A DNA stretch of 64,000 nt from Actinomycetes bacterium (GTDB lineage Bacteria > Actinomycetota > Acidimicrobiia > Acidimicrobiales > Microtrichaceae). The DNA lies in assembly GCA_029782335.1 (NCBI GenBank), contig JAKOVA010000261.1, positions 1 to 64,000 of the forward strand, in the 5' to 3' direction. The notes under the pieces were generated by a model. That model did not search any database. It had not been told where the DNA came from and worked only from the letters and a program-made list of their open reading frames with translations. Both the position numbers and the translations under genes were made by a program. Shown here one piece after another: positions 27,151-36,711 of the stretch (the first letter of the stretch is position 1; each line of letters begins with the position of its first letter).

Positions 27151-29786
27151 AGCTGCATCGGATCGTGCTCCGCAACTACCGCGGCGTAGAAGCGTCAACC
27201 GTGGAGATTGCCGGGGACGGGGTCACGATCATCGAGGGTCGCAACGAGGTCGGAAAGTCGTCGCTCGCCGAAGCACTCGACCTGGTGCTCTCCGTGCCCG
27301 ACTCTTCCAAGAGTTCCCGGGTTCGTTCGGTGCAGCCGGTTCACCATGACGTCGGTCCCGAGGTCGAGGTCGACATCGAGAGCGGGCCGTACCGGTTCCG
27401 CTACCACAAGCGCTGGCTGAAGCGAGCCGCAACGCATCTCGAGGTGCTCGAGCCGCAACGCGAGCAGCTGACGGGCCGTGACGCGCACCAGCGGGTCGAG
27501 GAGATCCTCGCGGAAACCCTCGACGTCGACCTGTTCGCGACGTTGCGATTCGTGCAGGGCGACGCGGTGGTCATGCCGACGTTCGAGTTGGTGTCGCTGA
27601 GCCGGGCGCTCGACGCAGCGGCGGCCGACGACCGGGCAGGTGACCGCGAAGACGCACTGTGGGCGGCGATCTGTGCTGAGCGAGGCCGCTACTGGACGCC
27701 GACCGGCATGCCACGAGGCGACCGGGCCGACTCCGCCCGCCGCGTCGCCGAAGCGGAGACAGAGGTGGCTGAACTGCTCGAATCGATCCGCCAACTCGAC
27801 GCGGAAGTCGCTGAGGTAGCAGACCTCGACGCGCGGATCATCGCGATCCGCGCGGAGCTCGAATCACAGCGCGAACTCGCCGAGAAGCTCGGCGAGGAGG
27901 CGCGAGTCACCGAGCGCCTGCACACCGAGGTGGAACGCGTCGGCGCACTTCACGCGGCAGCGATCGCCGCCGTGGAACAGGCCACCTCCGCAGCGGAGCG
28001 TCGCCAGGAACTGCTCGACGAGGTCAGCGAGGCGCTCGATGCCGTGGAGAAGTATCGGCAGGAAGCCGAGCGGGTGGCACCGACCCGCGCCGCTGCGGAG
28101 GCGAATCTCGCCGCAGCACGGGAGGCGGCGGCGACGGCGCACGAAGCGTGGCGCCGCGCCGAGGACCGTCATGCGCTCGCGGTCTTCGACGCCGACCTCC
28201 GCCGTCGCGAGATCGAGGTCGAGCAGCTCACCGAGCGCCGCGATCGAATCGTCGACGCACGCAGCCGTCTTGCACTCGCCGAAGGGACCCTCGCGGGGAT
28301 CCACGTCGATGAGTCAGCGGTCGCCGCAATCGAGGCGGCACATATCGAACTGGTGAAGGCGGAGGCGGCGGCGAAGGCCGGCGCCCCGACGATTCGGGTC
28401 GAGGCGTTCCGCTCCCTGCCAGTGGAGATCGACGGGGTCATCGAGTCGCTCGGCCCGAACGACCACCAGGAGTACCGAGCTTCCGAGCGTTTCGAAGTTG
28501 CCGTCGAGGGACTGATGCGGCTCGAGGTCGTCCCAGGTGATGACGCTCGTGGACTCGTCGATCGGGTCCACGAGGCGCGACGAGAGCTGCAACGTCGATG
28601 CGAGGCAGTGTCGGCGGCGTCGCTCTCCGACGCGCGTGCTCTCCTGGCGCAACGCGAGCACGCGCAACGCGAGCGAGACGACTCACAGGCCGCGATCCGT
28701 CGCGACCTTCGAGATCTCAGCTTCGAGGAGCTCTCCGCGAAGGTCGATCGGCTCCATGAGCGCATCGACGAACAGCGACGAACCCGGGCGGAAACGCCAC
28801 CGCTGCCGGTCGACCTCAGCGCGGCGCAGCATCTCGTGGACGAGTCGAACCGTCATCTCGACGGCCTCGCGGAGGTGGCGGAACGTGCCGATCGCCGAGT
28901 CTCGGACGCGGAAGCAACCCAGCGAGAAGTCTCCGAAGCCGACATCACCTCGACGCTGCGACTCGAGGACGCGACCGCCGCTGCAGCCAGGCTGGAAGAC
29001 CAGCTCGAAGTGGCCCGCCAGACGTGCCCCGATTCCGAGCTGCACGAGCGGGTGCGCGACGCATCCGAGCGGGTCGCCGCAAGCGAAGCGGCGCTCGACG
29101 CCGCCCGCGGCGCGCTCGCTGCCGCAGATCCGGCCTCCCTCGAAGTTCGTCGAAACAACCTGCGCTCCACCATCGATCGAGCAGAGGAGGCACTCGCGAC
29201 AAGCACGGAACGGCGCATCAAGCTGTTGACGCACCTCGAGCTCGCCGGTGAGCAGGGCCTCGGACACCAGCTCGGCGCCGCCGAGGCAGAACTCGAACAT
29301 CGCCGCCGAGCGTACGAACAGCATGAAGCGAGGGCGAGAGCCGCCGAGCGGCTCTACGAGGTCTTCGCCGCCCGGCGCGAGGAGGCTCGGGACCGCTACT
29401 CCGCACCGTTCCGCACGAAGATCGAAGAGTTCGGACGCATCGTCTTCGGACCCGACTTCTCCGTCGAACTCGACGGGCTTCGGGTGCGAACCCGAACGCT
29501 CGACGGCGTCACACTCGATGTCGAGGAGCTTTCGGTCGGAGCGAAGGAGCAACTCGGGATTCTCGCCAGGCTCGCGTGCGCCGTGTTGGTCGCTGCAGAC
29601 GGCGGCGCGCCCGTGATTCTCGACGACGCGTTGGGCTGGACCGACCAGCGACGCCTCGAGCGGATGGGCGCAGCGATTTCGCTCGCGGCGCGCTCGTGTC
29701 AGGTGATCGTGCTGACCTGCATGCCGAGCCGGTACGCGTCGGTGGGAAACGCAACGTTGGTCACGTTGGATTCCCCGTCTCGGTGA
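27147..29786 (+). CDS. SbcC/Rad50-like AAA ATPase (YhaN-like), coiled-coil, no zinc hook
   Basis: An 879-residue SMC-like ATPase partner of the SbcD-like nuclease. Walker A is GRNEVGKSS at 31-39, with a Q-loop at RFVQGD; the ABC signature-like LSVGAKEQL lies near 795 and Walker B PVILDDAL near 821. Between them lie long heptad-rich coiled coils (about 190-310, 480-560, 590-760). No CxxC is present at the apex, so the Rad50 zinc hook is missing; isolated cysteines (for example in QTCPDSEL) do not replace it. The start is GTG 27147, overlapping the upstream stop. Its 3' end overlaps the convergent engB by 26 bp. Confidence 0.87.
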   Translation: MKLHRIVLRNYRGVEASTVEIAGDGVTIIEGRNEVGKSSLAEALDLVLSVPDSSKSSRVRSVQPVHHDVGPEVEVDIESGPYRFRYHKRWLKRAATHLEVLEPQREQLTGRDAHQRVEEILAETLDVDLFATLRFVQGDAVVMPTFELVSLSRALDAAAADDRAGDREDALWAAICAERGRYWTPTGMPRGDRADSARRVAEAETEVAELLESIRQLDAEVAEVADLDARIIAIRAELESQRELAEKLGEEARVTERLHTEVERVGALHAAAIAAVEQATSAAERRQELLDEVSEALDAVEKYRQEAERVAPTRAAAEANLAAAREAAATAHEAWRRAEDRHALAVFDADLRRREIEVEQLTERRDRIVDARSRLALAEGTLAGIHVDESAVAAIEAAHIELVKAEAAAKAGAPTIRVEAFRSLPVEIDGVIESLGPNDHQEYRASERFEVAVEGLMRLEVVPGDDARGLVDRVHEARRELQRRCEAVSAASLSDARALLAQREHAQRERDDSQAAIRRDLRDLSFEELSAKVDRLHERIDEQRRTRAETPPLPVDLSAAQHLVDESNRHLDGLAEVAERADRRVSDAEATQREVSEADITSTLRLEDATAAAARLEDQLEVARQTCPDSELHERVRDASERVAASEAALDAARGALAAADPASLEVRRNNLRSTIDRAEEALATSTERRIKLLTHLELAGEQGLGHQLGAAEAELEHRRRAYEQHEARARAAERLYEVFAARREEARDRYSAPFRTKIEEFGRIVFGPDFSVELDGLRVRTRTLDGVTLDVEELSVGAKEQLGILARLACAVLVAADGGAPVILDDALGWTDQRRLERMGAAISLAARSCQVIVLTCMPSRYASVGNATLVTLDSPSR

Positions 29787-30369
29787 GCCACGAACGAATG
29801 CGGCCTCGAAGTTCCCCGATGTTCACGTTCTTCGCAGCACTCACCCACAGCACATCACGCTGGTCGACACCACAGCCGGTGGCGAGCTCGCGACGGCGCT
29901 TGTCCCGCCGCGCCGGCCGGACCTTGTCGTGTTTGGTGGCGATGATTTCGATGCGCCGACCCTGTGTCCGGAACCACTCGAGCGTCGTCACGTCGAGCGC
30001 CGTCGGTCCGACCTCCGCGTCGACGAGCACCATCACCACGCGCAGGTTCTCCCGACCGAGGAGGTACCCCTCGATCATCGGTGCCCACGACGCCTTGACC
30101 GCGGCGGGAACATTCGCGTAGCCGTAGCCCGGCAGGTCAACGATCGTGCCCCCGTGCTCCACCTCGAACAGGTTGAGCAGTTGCGTGCGGCCGGGTGTCT
30201 TGGAGACCTTCGCGAGTTGGTTCCGATTGGCGAGTGCGTTGATCAGCGACGACTTGCCCACATTCGAACGACCCACAACGGCGATCTCGGCGTCACTCGG
30301 AGGAAGGTCCTCGAGGCGCGTCGCCGAACTGATGAATCGAAGCGGCAGGGGGGAGAGGTCCGGCACCAC
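29761..30369 (-). CDS. engB: Ribosome biogenesis GTP-binding protein YsxC/EngB
   Basis: A 202-residue GTPase needed for late large-subunit assembly. G1 is GRSNVGKSSLINAL, the G2 region KTPGRTQ, G3 DLPGYGYA, G4 TKHDK and G5 WVSAAK. The length fits EngB when translation starts at one of two tandem GTG codons (30369 or 30366). An ATG at 30405 would add 12 residues and overlap the start of the divergent thiolase gene. I use 30369 but cannot exclude the longer form. No other ribosome gene is nearby. Confidence 0.9.
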   Translation of the reverse strand: MVPDLSPLPLRFISSATRLEDLPPSDAEIAVVGRSNVGKSSLINALANRNQLAKVSKTPGRTQLLNLFEVEHGGTIVDLPGYGYANVPAAVKASWAPMIEGYLLGRENLRVVMVLVDAEVGPTALDVTTLEWFRTQGRRIEIIATKHDKVRPARRDKRRRELATGCGVDQRDVLWVSAAKNVNIGELRGRIRSWLTETGNPT

Positions 30370-30383
30370 CTGAGTCTGCCCGC

Positions 30384-30389
30384 TACCGT
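30384..30389 (+). promoter_or_regulatory. -10 element of the thiolase-like gene
   Basis: TACCGT lies eight bases before GTG 30398, within the 28-bp gap between two divergent genes. No Shine-Dalgarno sequence is present. Confidence 0.5.
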
Positions 30390-30397
30390 CGGCGGCC

Positions 30398-31894
30398 GTG
30401 CCCATCGATCCCCGGACCCCGGTACTCGTTGGCGTTGGAACGGCGGGGAACCCCAGCGAGGATCCACTCGATACGCCCGACGCCATCGAGCTGATGGCGA
30501 TGGCGGCACATGCGGCCGGATCCGACAGCGGCGCGCCGGCGTTGCTCTCACAGACCAGGATGATCAGTGTTCCGGAGGGCACGTGGCCCTACCGTGACCC
30601 CGGTCGCCTCCTGGCGCCGCTGATCGGTGTTGACCCTGCCGAGATCCACACCGTCCTCGGCGCCGTCGGAGTGACCCAAGAGGCGGTGATCGCGCATCTC
30701 TGGGATCGCATCGGACGCGGTGAGCTCGACGTGGGGCTGATCGTGGGCGGCGAAGCACGAGCTCGCGCCGCTGCGGCGAAGTCGGCCGGAGTCGCGCTCG
30801 AGGAACGCGAGCAGCCTGAGGGTTGCGTCCCTGACGAGACCCTGTCACCGCACAGCCTCGGCATCGCGGACCTTGAGCTCGTGCGCAACATCGTCACGCC
30901 GACCGTCGCCTACGCCGTGATGGACCAGGCGCGACGCCACCTGCTCGGCAGGACTCCCGACCAACAGCGAGGACTCACCGGCACGAGATACGCAGCGATG
31001 TCGCAGGTCGCCGCGCTCCGCCGCGAATCGTGGGATCGTCGCACCTACACCCCCGCCGAGATCGTCGAGGCCGGCCCCGACAACCGGATGGTGGCGTGGC
31101 CGTACACGAAGCGGCTCTGCTCCCAGTGGAACGTCGATCAGAGCGCGGCGCTCCTGATGTGTTCGTACGCCACGGCGCTGGCCGCGGGTGTCCCCCCGGA
31201 GCGGATGGTCTTTCCCCGCTCGTCGGCGGTGTCGGACCACGCGGTACCCGTGCTGCAGCGACCGAGCATCGGCGAAAGCCCCAACGCCGACGCCGCGCTC
31301 CGAGCAGCGTTTGCGGCCGCCGGCCTCGCAGCGTCCGACGAGTGCTCGGTGGTCGACCTCTACAGCTGCTTTCCGGTCGCGCTCGACGTGCTGGCCTCGA
31401 CCCTCGGGCGTTCCGATGCTGATGGCCTGACGGTGACCGGCGGAATGTCCTTCGCCGGTGGCCCGCTCAACAACTACGTCCTCGGCGCTGTCGCAGCGCT
31501 CGCCCGGCTCCTCCGGGGCGACCCGAACGCGTTCGGGTTGAGCACCAGCGTCAGCGGGTTTCTCACCAAAGTTGGCGCGGGCATCTGGTCGGCGTCACCG
31601 CCGCCGAGCTTGGTGCGTCCGCTCGACGTCACCGAGCAGACCCGCGCCGCGACCGAAGCCGACGAACGGCCGATCGACGACGCCTATGTCGGTGACGCCG
31701 AGGTTGTCGCCTGGACGGTCGAGCATCTCGGGGGTGCGCCGCACCGGGCGGTCGTCGTACTCGACGCGCCGACCGGCGGACGAACGATGGCGTCGAGCGG
31801 CGACCCGGAGATCTGCTCGGCGATGCTCGAAGGGGAGTGGATCGGAGCCTCCGTCGGGGTTCGCTCCGACGGTAGCTTCAGGCTCGGGGGGTGA
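30398..31894 (+). CDS. Thiolase-like acetyl-CoA acetyltransferase family protein (TLP1-like)
   Basis: A 498-residue thiolase-superfamily protein. The N-terminal PRTPVLVGVGTAGNPSED and a central QSAALLMCSYATALAAG are thiolase-like. DLYSCFPVALDV and GGMSFAGGPLNNYVLGA cover the C-terminal catalytic region. A further C-terminal domain (about 410-498) matches the extra module of mycobacterial thiolase-like protein type 1. The usual nucleophile motif of degradative thiolases is not evident, so true thiolase activity is uncertain; a role in acyl-CoA or steroid metabolism is inferred from relatives. Its 3' end overlaps the convergent SWIM gene by 17 bp. Confidence 0.8.
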   Translation: MPIDPRTPVLVGVGTAGNPSEDPLDTPDAIELMAMAAHAAGSDSGAPALLSQTRMISVPEGTWPYRDPGRLLAPLIGVDPAEIHTVLGAVGVTQEAVIAHLWDRIGRGELDVGLIVGGEARARAAAAKSAGVALEEREQPEGCVPDETLSPHSLGIADLELVRNIVTPTVAYAVMDQARRHLLGRTPDQQRGLTGTRYAAMSQVAALRRESWDRRTYTPAEIVEAGPDNRMVAWPYTKRLCSQWNVDQSAALLMCSYATALAAGVPPERMVFPRSSAVSDHAVPVLQRPSIGESPNADAALRAAFAAAGLAASDECSVVDLYSCFPVALDVLASTLGRSDADGLTVTGGMSFAGGPLNNYVLGAVAALARLLRGDPNAFGLSTSVSGFLTKVGAGIWSASPPPSLVRPLDVTEQTRAATEADERPIDDAYVGDAEVVAWTVEHLGGAPHRAVVVLDAPTGGRTMASSGDPEICSAMLEGEWIGASVGVRSDGSFRLGG

Positions 31895-33140
31895 CCGGGG
31901 GAGCCGGTTCGGGCGACGTCGACGGCGGTGGATCGACGAGGTCGCAGATGTCTTCGGAGGGGGCACGCTCGACGTGGAGCTCACGGCGTTGGCCGCGTTC
32001 CCGGAGCCGATACCAGCGATGATCGGGCCCGAGGGCGAGCCAGACGTTGCCCCGCATGCGAAGGCTGTCGTAGTTCAACGACACCGATCGGCGTGAGTAG
32101 CCCAACTCGACGAGATCCTCGCGACCGGCGGCGAGCGCCGTCTGATCGGTGGACCAGGCCCCGTCGTCCTGCAGCATCGCGACGCCGGTCGCACCGGCGA
32201 TCCGCCAGGCTTCACTCCACGCCACCAACGTCTCGGGCCGCATTCCGATCCGTCGCGCGAGCTGTCGAAGCGCGGCGCCATCGAGATTCGCCGCTCGACG
32301 CGCGAGGTCGGCGTCGTGGTTGAGGCCGAGTCCGAGTGATGCGCCGTCTCGGAGCGACGCGGCAGCGCGTTCGGCTGCATCCGCGCCGAGTTGATCGAGA
32401 TCCGCCGCGCGGAACCACGCGTCGGCGGGGATCTCGAGGTCGGACGGCGGCGGCGTCGTAGCCTCGTCGCCGACCCGGCCGAGCAGCGCCGTGAGCACTG
32501 CGGGAACGGGAGGAAGCGGCGTGTCGAGCGGGGCGTCGCCCCAGCGGGACCAACCGTCGCTCGCGTCGATCCCGAGGCTCTCGGCGTCGCGGTCGCGATC
32601 TGGGGTGGCCCCACGGTGGTGTCGGATCAGCTCGAGCAGATCCGACCGTGAGATTCCTCGGAGCTCGAAGAGGACGAACGGATCGCGGTCGATCTCCGCT
32701 GCCAGCAGGTAGCAGAGGGCCGCCGCGTGCTTGCACGGCTCTGCCCAGTCGGGGCAGCTGCAGTCGGGACGTAGATCGCCCGGGCCCGGCAACAGGCGCA
32801 CGTCGAGCTCCGCGGCATCGGCGACGATGTCGGGGGGCAGCTCACCGTCGAGGAGGGCCGCAGCGTGACCGGAACGGGTGCTGATCGCTGCGGCGACCTG
32901 GTCCCACTCGCTCGGCGCCAGCGAGCGAACCGCAACGTCGGTCCGGTAGCGGTGGCCGTGGCGGCCCCGCACCACTGCCGAGGCAAAGCCCGGTTGGATG
33001 GTGATCGCGCCGACGTTGCCACCGCGTGCGTAGGTGCGGCCACGGCTGAGCCGGGTTGGGTCGAGGGCGGCGGCCTCCTCGAGCGCCTCGACCCAGGCTT
33101 TGCCCCACCACGTGGTCGCGAATGTCCCACGGCCCGCCAC
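31878..33140 (-). CDS. SWIM zinc-finger protein
   Basis: A 420-residue protein with a SWIM zinc finger at about 123-140 (CSCPDWAEPCKHAAALC, giving C-x-C...C-x-H). Before it are the typical FATTWWGKAWVEALE and SRGRTYARGGNVG stretches of SWIM proteins that accompany SNF2 helicases. The gene directly follows the SNF2 gene on the same strand with one base between them, a widespread pairing. SWIM domains bind DNA or proteins, and the pair is thought to remodel nucleoprotein or assist repair, but its role is not established. The C-terminal tail is Pro-rich. Confidence 0.88.
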   Translation of the reverse strand: MAGRGTFATTWWGKAWVEALEEAAALDPTRLSRGRTYARGGNVGAITIQPGFASAVVRGRHGHRYRTDVAVRSLAPSEWDQVAAAISTRSGHAAALLDGELPPDIVADAAELDVRLLPGPGDLRPDCSCPDWAEPCKHAAALCYLLAAEIDRDPFVLFELRGISRSDLLELIRHHRGATPDRDRDAESLGIDASDGWSRWGDAPLDTPLPPVPAVLTALLGRVGDEATTPPPSDLEIPADAWFRAADLDQLGADAAERAAASLRDGASLGLGLNHDADLARRAANLDGAALRQLARRIGMRPETLVAWSEAWRIAGATGVAMLQDDGAWSTDQTALAAGREDLVELGYSRRSVSLNYDSLRMRGNVWLALGPDHRWYRLRERGQRRELHVERAPSEDICDLVDPPPSTSPEPAPPVTPRA

Positions 33141-33141
33141 T

Positions 33142-35862
33142 TCAGGACTCCGCCAGTCGTACGAGCTCCGCGAGCTCCTCGTCGGAGAGTTCGCTGATCC
33201 ACGCTTCGCCCGCTCCCACCACCGCGTCGGCGAGCGCCGCCTTCTCGCTGAGCAACGTTGCGATGCGCTCCTCGATCGTCCCCTCGGAGATCAGGCGGTG
33301 CACCTGCACCGTGCGTGTTTGGCCGATGCGCCACGCACGGTCGGAGGCCTGTGCCTCGACAGCCGGATTCCACCAGCGGTCGTAGTGCACGACGTGGGTG
33401 GCGCGAGTGAGGTTGAGCCCGGTGCCACCCGCCTTCAGCGACACGACGAAGACCGGGAACGCCCCCGCCTGGAAGCGCTCGACGGTTCGGGTGCGAGCCG
33501 CGAGCGACTGTCCGCCGTGCAGCAGGTCGTGGCCGACACGGAGCTCATCGAGGCGGCGGCCGAGCAGTTCGGCCATCTGCACGTACTGCGTGAAGACGAG
33601 CACCGAGTCGCCGGCGTCTGCGATCGCGGTGACGAGCTCCTCGAACGCGTCGAGTTTGCCCGAACGGCGAGCCAGGGGGCCGGCCTCACCCAGATAGTGG
33701 GCAGGGTGATTGCAGACCTGTTTGAGTGCCGTGAGGAGCTTGAACACGAGGCCTCGGCGCGCGATGCCCTCGGTCGACTCGATGCGCTTGAGGCTCTCCT
33801 CGACGACGGCGCGGTACAGGCCGGCCTGCTCCGGGGTGAGGGTGACGAGCTGATCGGTCTCGATCTTGGGGGGGAGGTCGGGGGCGATGTCGGGATCGGT
33901 CTTGCGGCGTCGGAGGACGAACGGAGCCGAAAGGCGCCGGAATCGATCGATCGTGTCGCGGTCGCCCATGCGTTCGATCGGGATCGCGAAGTCGCGGCGG
34001 AATCGCTCCAAGGGGCCCAACAGCCCCGGCGTCGTCCAATCCAGCAAGGCCCACAGCTCGCTGAGGCGGTTCTCGACCGGTGTTCCCGTGAGCGCGAATC
34101 GCACGGCCGCCGGGATGGCCCGCAGCGCCCGGGAGATCGCCGCGTTCGGATTCTTCGCGTGCTGGGCCTCGTCGGCGACGACCATGCCCCAACCCACCGC
34201 AGCGAGCTGGGGGACGTCGCGCCGTACGACGCCGTAGGTCGTGACGACGACGGCTGCCCGCTCGAGGTCGGCCAGTGTGCGTTCAGCGCCGTGGTAGCGG
34301 CGGACCACGAGGCCGGGAGCGAATCGGGCGAGCTCGTGCTCCCAGTTGGTGACGACCGAGGCCGGACAGACCACCAACGTCGGGCGCTCCTCAGCCGCTT
34401 CTGCCCGGAGGAGGTGCAGAGCGATGAGCTGGATCGTCTTGCCGAGGCCCATGTCGTCAGCGAGGATCCCCCCGAGGCCGAGCTGGGCCATCTCGCTGAG
34501 CCATCCGAGCCCGCGGCGCTGATACGGGCGCAGCTCTGCGACGAGGCCTGCCGGCGGCTCGAGCGCACGAGGGGTCGTGGCCGACCGGAGGCGGGACGCG
34601 AGATCCGCGAGGGCACCTGACGCCGTGACCGGCACCAGTTCGTCTTCGATGCGGCCCGCATGGCCGAGAACGGCGGCAAGGGCGTCACCAACGGTGATCG
34701 TGTGCGCTCGCTGCAGCTTTGCGAGCACGGACGGATCGACGAGCACCCACTCGTCGCGCAGACGCACCACCGGACGTCGGGCTTCGGCGAGCGCAGCGAG
34801 CTCGTCGTCGCTCAGGGGTGTGCCGTCGAGGGTGGGTCGGTAGGTGAGCTCGCACAGCGCGGCGAGGTCGAAGCGTTGCGTGCTGCTGCGGTCGCTTGCC
34901 GGCGCCGCAACGTGTGCGCTCGCGCGAAGGGTGCGCGTCGCAGAGGCGGGGACGAGTACCTCGACACCGACGGCGGCGAGCTGCCCGGCGAGCGGGCCGA
35001 GCAAGGCAGGGGCATCGTCGTCGTCGAGATCGAGGCGCTCCGGGGTCGACTCCTCGAGCAGGCGTCCGAGAGCGGGCCAGACTCTCGACGCGCGCCGGAG
35101 GCCGAGCAACAGGTCGGCCTCGGGGTGATCACCGAAGCCCTGGAGGCGGCCACTCCACACCTCTGATGCGTCGACCACCCGGGTCGGGTCCGACGCCGAT
35201 CGCAACTGCAGTTCGACCACGACCGGCGCCTCCCCACCGGTGGGGAGACGAAGCCGCAGACCGAGCACTGATCGCTCGCGGTCATCGCCCACGATCGCTG
35301 CGAGCCCGGGTAATTCGATGGCCTCGCGGGTTGCGAAGGGCGGCCGTCCGACAACGGTGGCGGCGGCAGCTGTTCTCGGGAGGGCGTCCGCAACGCTGTC
35401 GCAGAATGCGGCGAGCACGGGGCCTGGCGCCGCGATCCGGGGCGGCAGATGCTCACCCACGACGATGCCGTACGCCTCCGGAGGCATCCACTCGCCGAGG
35501 GCCGCGCGCGCCTCGCGGTCTGTTGGGTCGAGGGGCCCCGCTCGCCACGCGTCGACCCCGGCCGCGACGCTGGGCCGGATGCGTCCGCGGGCGACGAGCC
35601 CCACGGCGAAGCGCGCCGCGGTCGCCCACGCCTGCAGCGAGCGCGACGCCTCGTCTTCTGTGCCGAGCGCCAGCAGTTCGTCGAGGACGCCTCCCACGGG
35701 GCACAACACTGCCGGGACTTCCGTCACGACGACCTCGCCGTTGCGGGGGAGCGCAAGCGTGACCGACTTCGCGAACGACTCGGGGGAGGGCCAGAGCGCG
35801 AAATTGGCGAGCCGCGGTACCTCAGCGGGAACGAAGGTGGCGTGAAGTCCGCGTTGCAGCAC
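33142..35862 (-). CDS. SNF2/Swi2 family DNA translocase (HelZ-like)
   Basis: A 906-residue superfamily-2 ATPase. The N-terminal 400 residues form the bacterial SNF2-associated domain. The motor follows: LADDMGLGKT (motif I, near residue 466), DEAQHAKNP (motif II, near 564), LTGTPVENRLSELWALLDW (motif III) and, in the second lobe, VFTQYVQM, LKAGGTGLNLTRATHVVHYDRWWNPAVE and QASDRAWRIGQT. This is the standard bacterial RapA/HepA-distant group linked to SWIM proteins. It is probably the first gene of a two-gene operon with the SWIM gene. Confidence 0.93.
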   Translation of the reverse strand: MLQRGLHATFVPAEVPRLANFALWPSPESFAKSVTLALPRNGEVVVTEVPAVLCPVGGVLDELLALGTEDEASRSLQAWATAARFAVGLVARGRIRPSVAAGVDAWRAGPLDPTDREARAALGEWMPPEAYGIVVGEHLPPRIAAPGPVLAAFCDSVADALPRTAAAATVVGRPPFATREAIELPGLAAIVGDDRERSVLGLRLRLPTGGEAPVVVELQLRSASDPTRVVDASEVWSGRLQGFGDHPEADLLLGLRRASRVWPALGRLLEESTPERLDLDDDDAPALLGPLAGQLAAVGVEVLVPASATRTLRASAHVAAPASDRSSTQRFDLAALCELTYRPTLDGTPLSDDELAALAEARRPVVRLRDEWVLVDPSVLAKLQRAHTITVGDALAAVLGHAGRIEDELVPVTASGALADLASRLRSATTPRALEPPAGLVAELRPYQRRGLGWLSEMAQLGLGGILADDMGLGKTIQLIALHLLRAEAAEERPTLVVCPASVVTNWEHELARFAPGLVVRRYHGAERTLADLERAAVVVTTYGVVRRDVPQLAAVGWGMVVADEAQHAKNPNAAISRALRAIPAAVRFALTGTPVENRLSELWALLDWTTPGLLGPLERFRRDFAIPIERMGDRDTIDRFRRLSAPFVLRRRKTDPDIAPDLPPKIETDQLVTLTPEQAGLYRAVVEESLKRIESTEGIARRGLVFKLLTALKQVCNHPAHYLGEAGPLARRSGKLDAFEELVTAIADAGDSVLVFTQYVQMAELLGRRLDELRVGHDLLHGGQSLAARTRTVERFQAGAFPVFVVSLKAGGTGLNLTRATHVVHYDRWWNPAVEAQASDRAWRIGQTRTVQVHRLISEGTIEERIATLLSEKAALADAVVGAGEAWISELSDEELAELVRLAES

Positions 35863-35883
35863 GGGCGTCGAGGCTACGGCCCG

Positions 35884-36711
35884 TCACTGACAGCGACGGC
35901 GGGCCGGCTCCTCGTGTGGTGCGCGGCCGACGGCAAGGAGTTGCTTTGCTCCGTCGGCGAGAGCGGAGACCGCCGACAGTTCCCGTTCCAGCGCCACCAA
36001 CGAGTCGAAGTCCGTTTCCGCCATGCGATTCCAGGCATCACGACCCATTGCTCCGAACCCCACGAGCAGCCCGCTGACCCGCACGTCGGTGAGCCCCGCT
36101 GCGGCGAGGTCGTCGCGCAGGGTGGCGGCATCGAGGAGGTGGTGGGTGACGGCGAGGCCGTTGCGCACCCACCGGGCACGCCGCGTGCGGGCACGCTCGG
36201 TCGCTTCGCCGAGATCACCCCGGCCGAGCAGTTCGTTGACGAGGCCGCCGAGGGAGTCACAGAGCACCACGAGGTGCCCGCCTGGCCGTACCCACCCGGC
36301 CATGCGGCGGAGTGCTGCGTGGGGATCGGGGGTGAACTGCACGGAACCCATCGCCATGACGAGCGTTGCGGTGCGCGCGGCGATCGGTGCGTCGTCGATG
36401 CCGCAGCGGTGCAGCGTGAAGCGGTCGCCGAGTTGGCGGCGTTGCGCCGCGTCGGCCATCGCGGCGGCGGGTTCGACGCCGATGACCCGGTGACCTGCGT
36501 CGATGAGCCGCGCCGCGAGTCGGGCGGTGCCGCATCCGGCGTCGACGATGTCGCCGGCCGAGTCCCCGAGGAGATCGCAGACAACCTCCCACGCCAGATC
36601 GTCATAGGCCCGCCGGTGGGGCACCTCGAACTCCAGGTCGTAGCCGTCGGCGAGCGGGTCGTAGAAGGCGGTGGCCTCGACGAGTCGTCCCTGTTCCTCG
36701 GAGGTGCTCAT
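35884..36711 (-). CDS. SAM-dependent methyltransferase, last gene of the glycosyltransferase/radical SAM operon
   Basis: A 275-residue class I methyltransferase. ATAFYDPLADGYDLEFE is the usual lead-in, motif I is VDAGCGTARLA and the acidic loop GVEPAAAM, and LVMAMGSVQFTPDPHAAL precedes the motif III region VRPGGHLVVLCDSLGG. Its ATG overlaps the stop of the radical SAM gene (ATGA), so it belongs to the four-gene operon at 35884-38910. The substrate is unknown; a sugar or lipid-linked glycan product is suggested by the glycosyltransferase genes upstream. Confidence 0.85.
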   Translation of the reverse strand: MSTSEEQGRLVEATAFYDPLADGYDLEFEVPHRRAYDDLAWEVVCDLLGDSAGDIVDAGCGTARLAARLIDAGHRVIGVEPAAAMADAAQRRQLGDRFTLHRCGIDDAPIAARTATLVMAMGSVQFTPDPHAALRRMAGWVRPGGHLVVLCDSLGGLVNELLGRGDLGEATERARTRRARWVRNGLAVTHHLLDAATLRDDLAAAGLTDVRVSGLLVGFGAMGRDAWNRMAETDFDSLVALERELSAVSALADGAKQLLAVGRAPHEEPARRRCQ

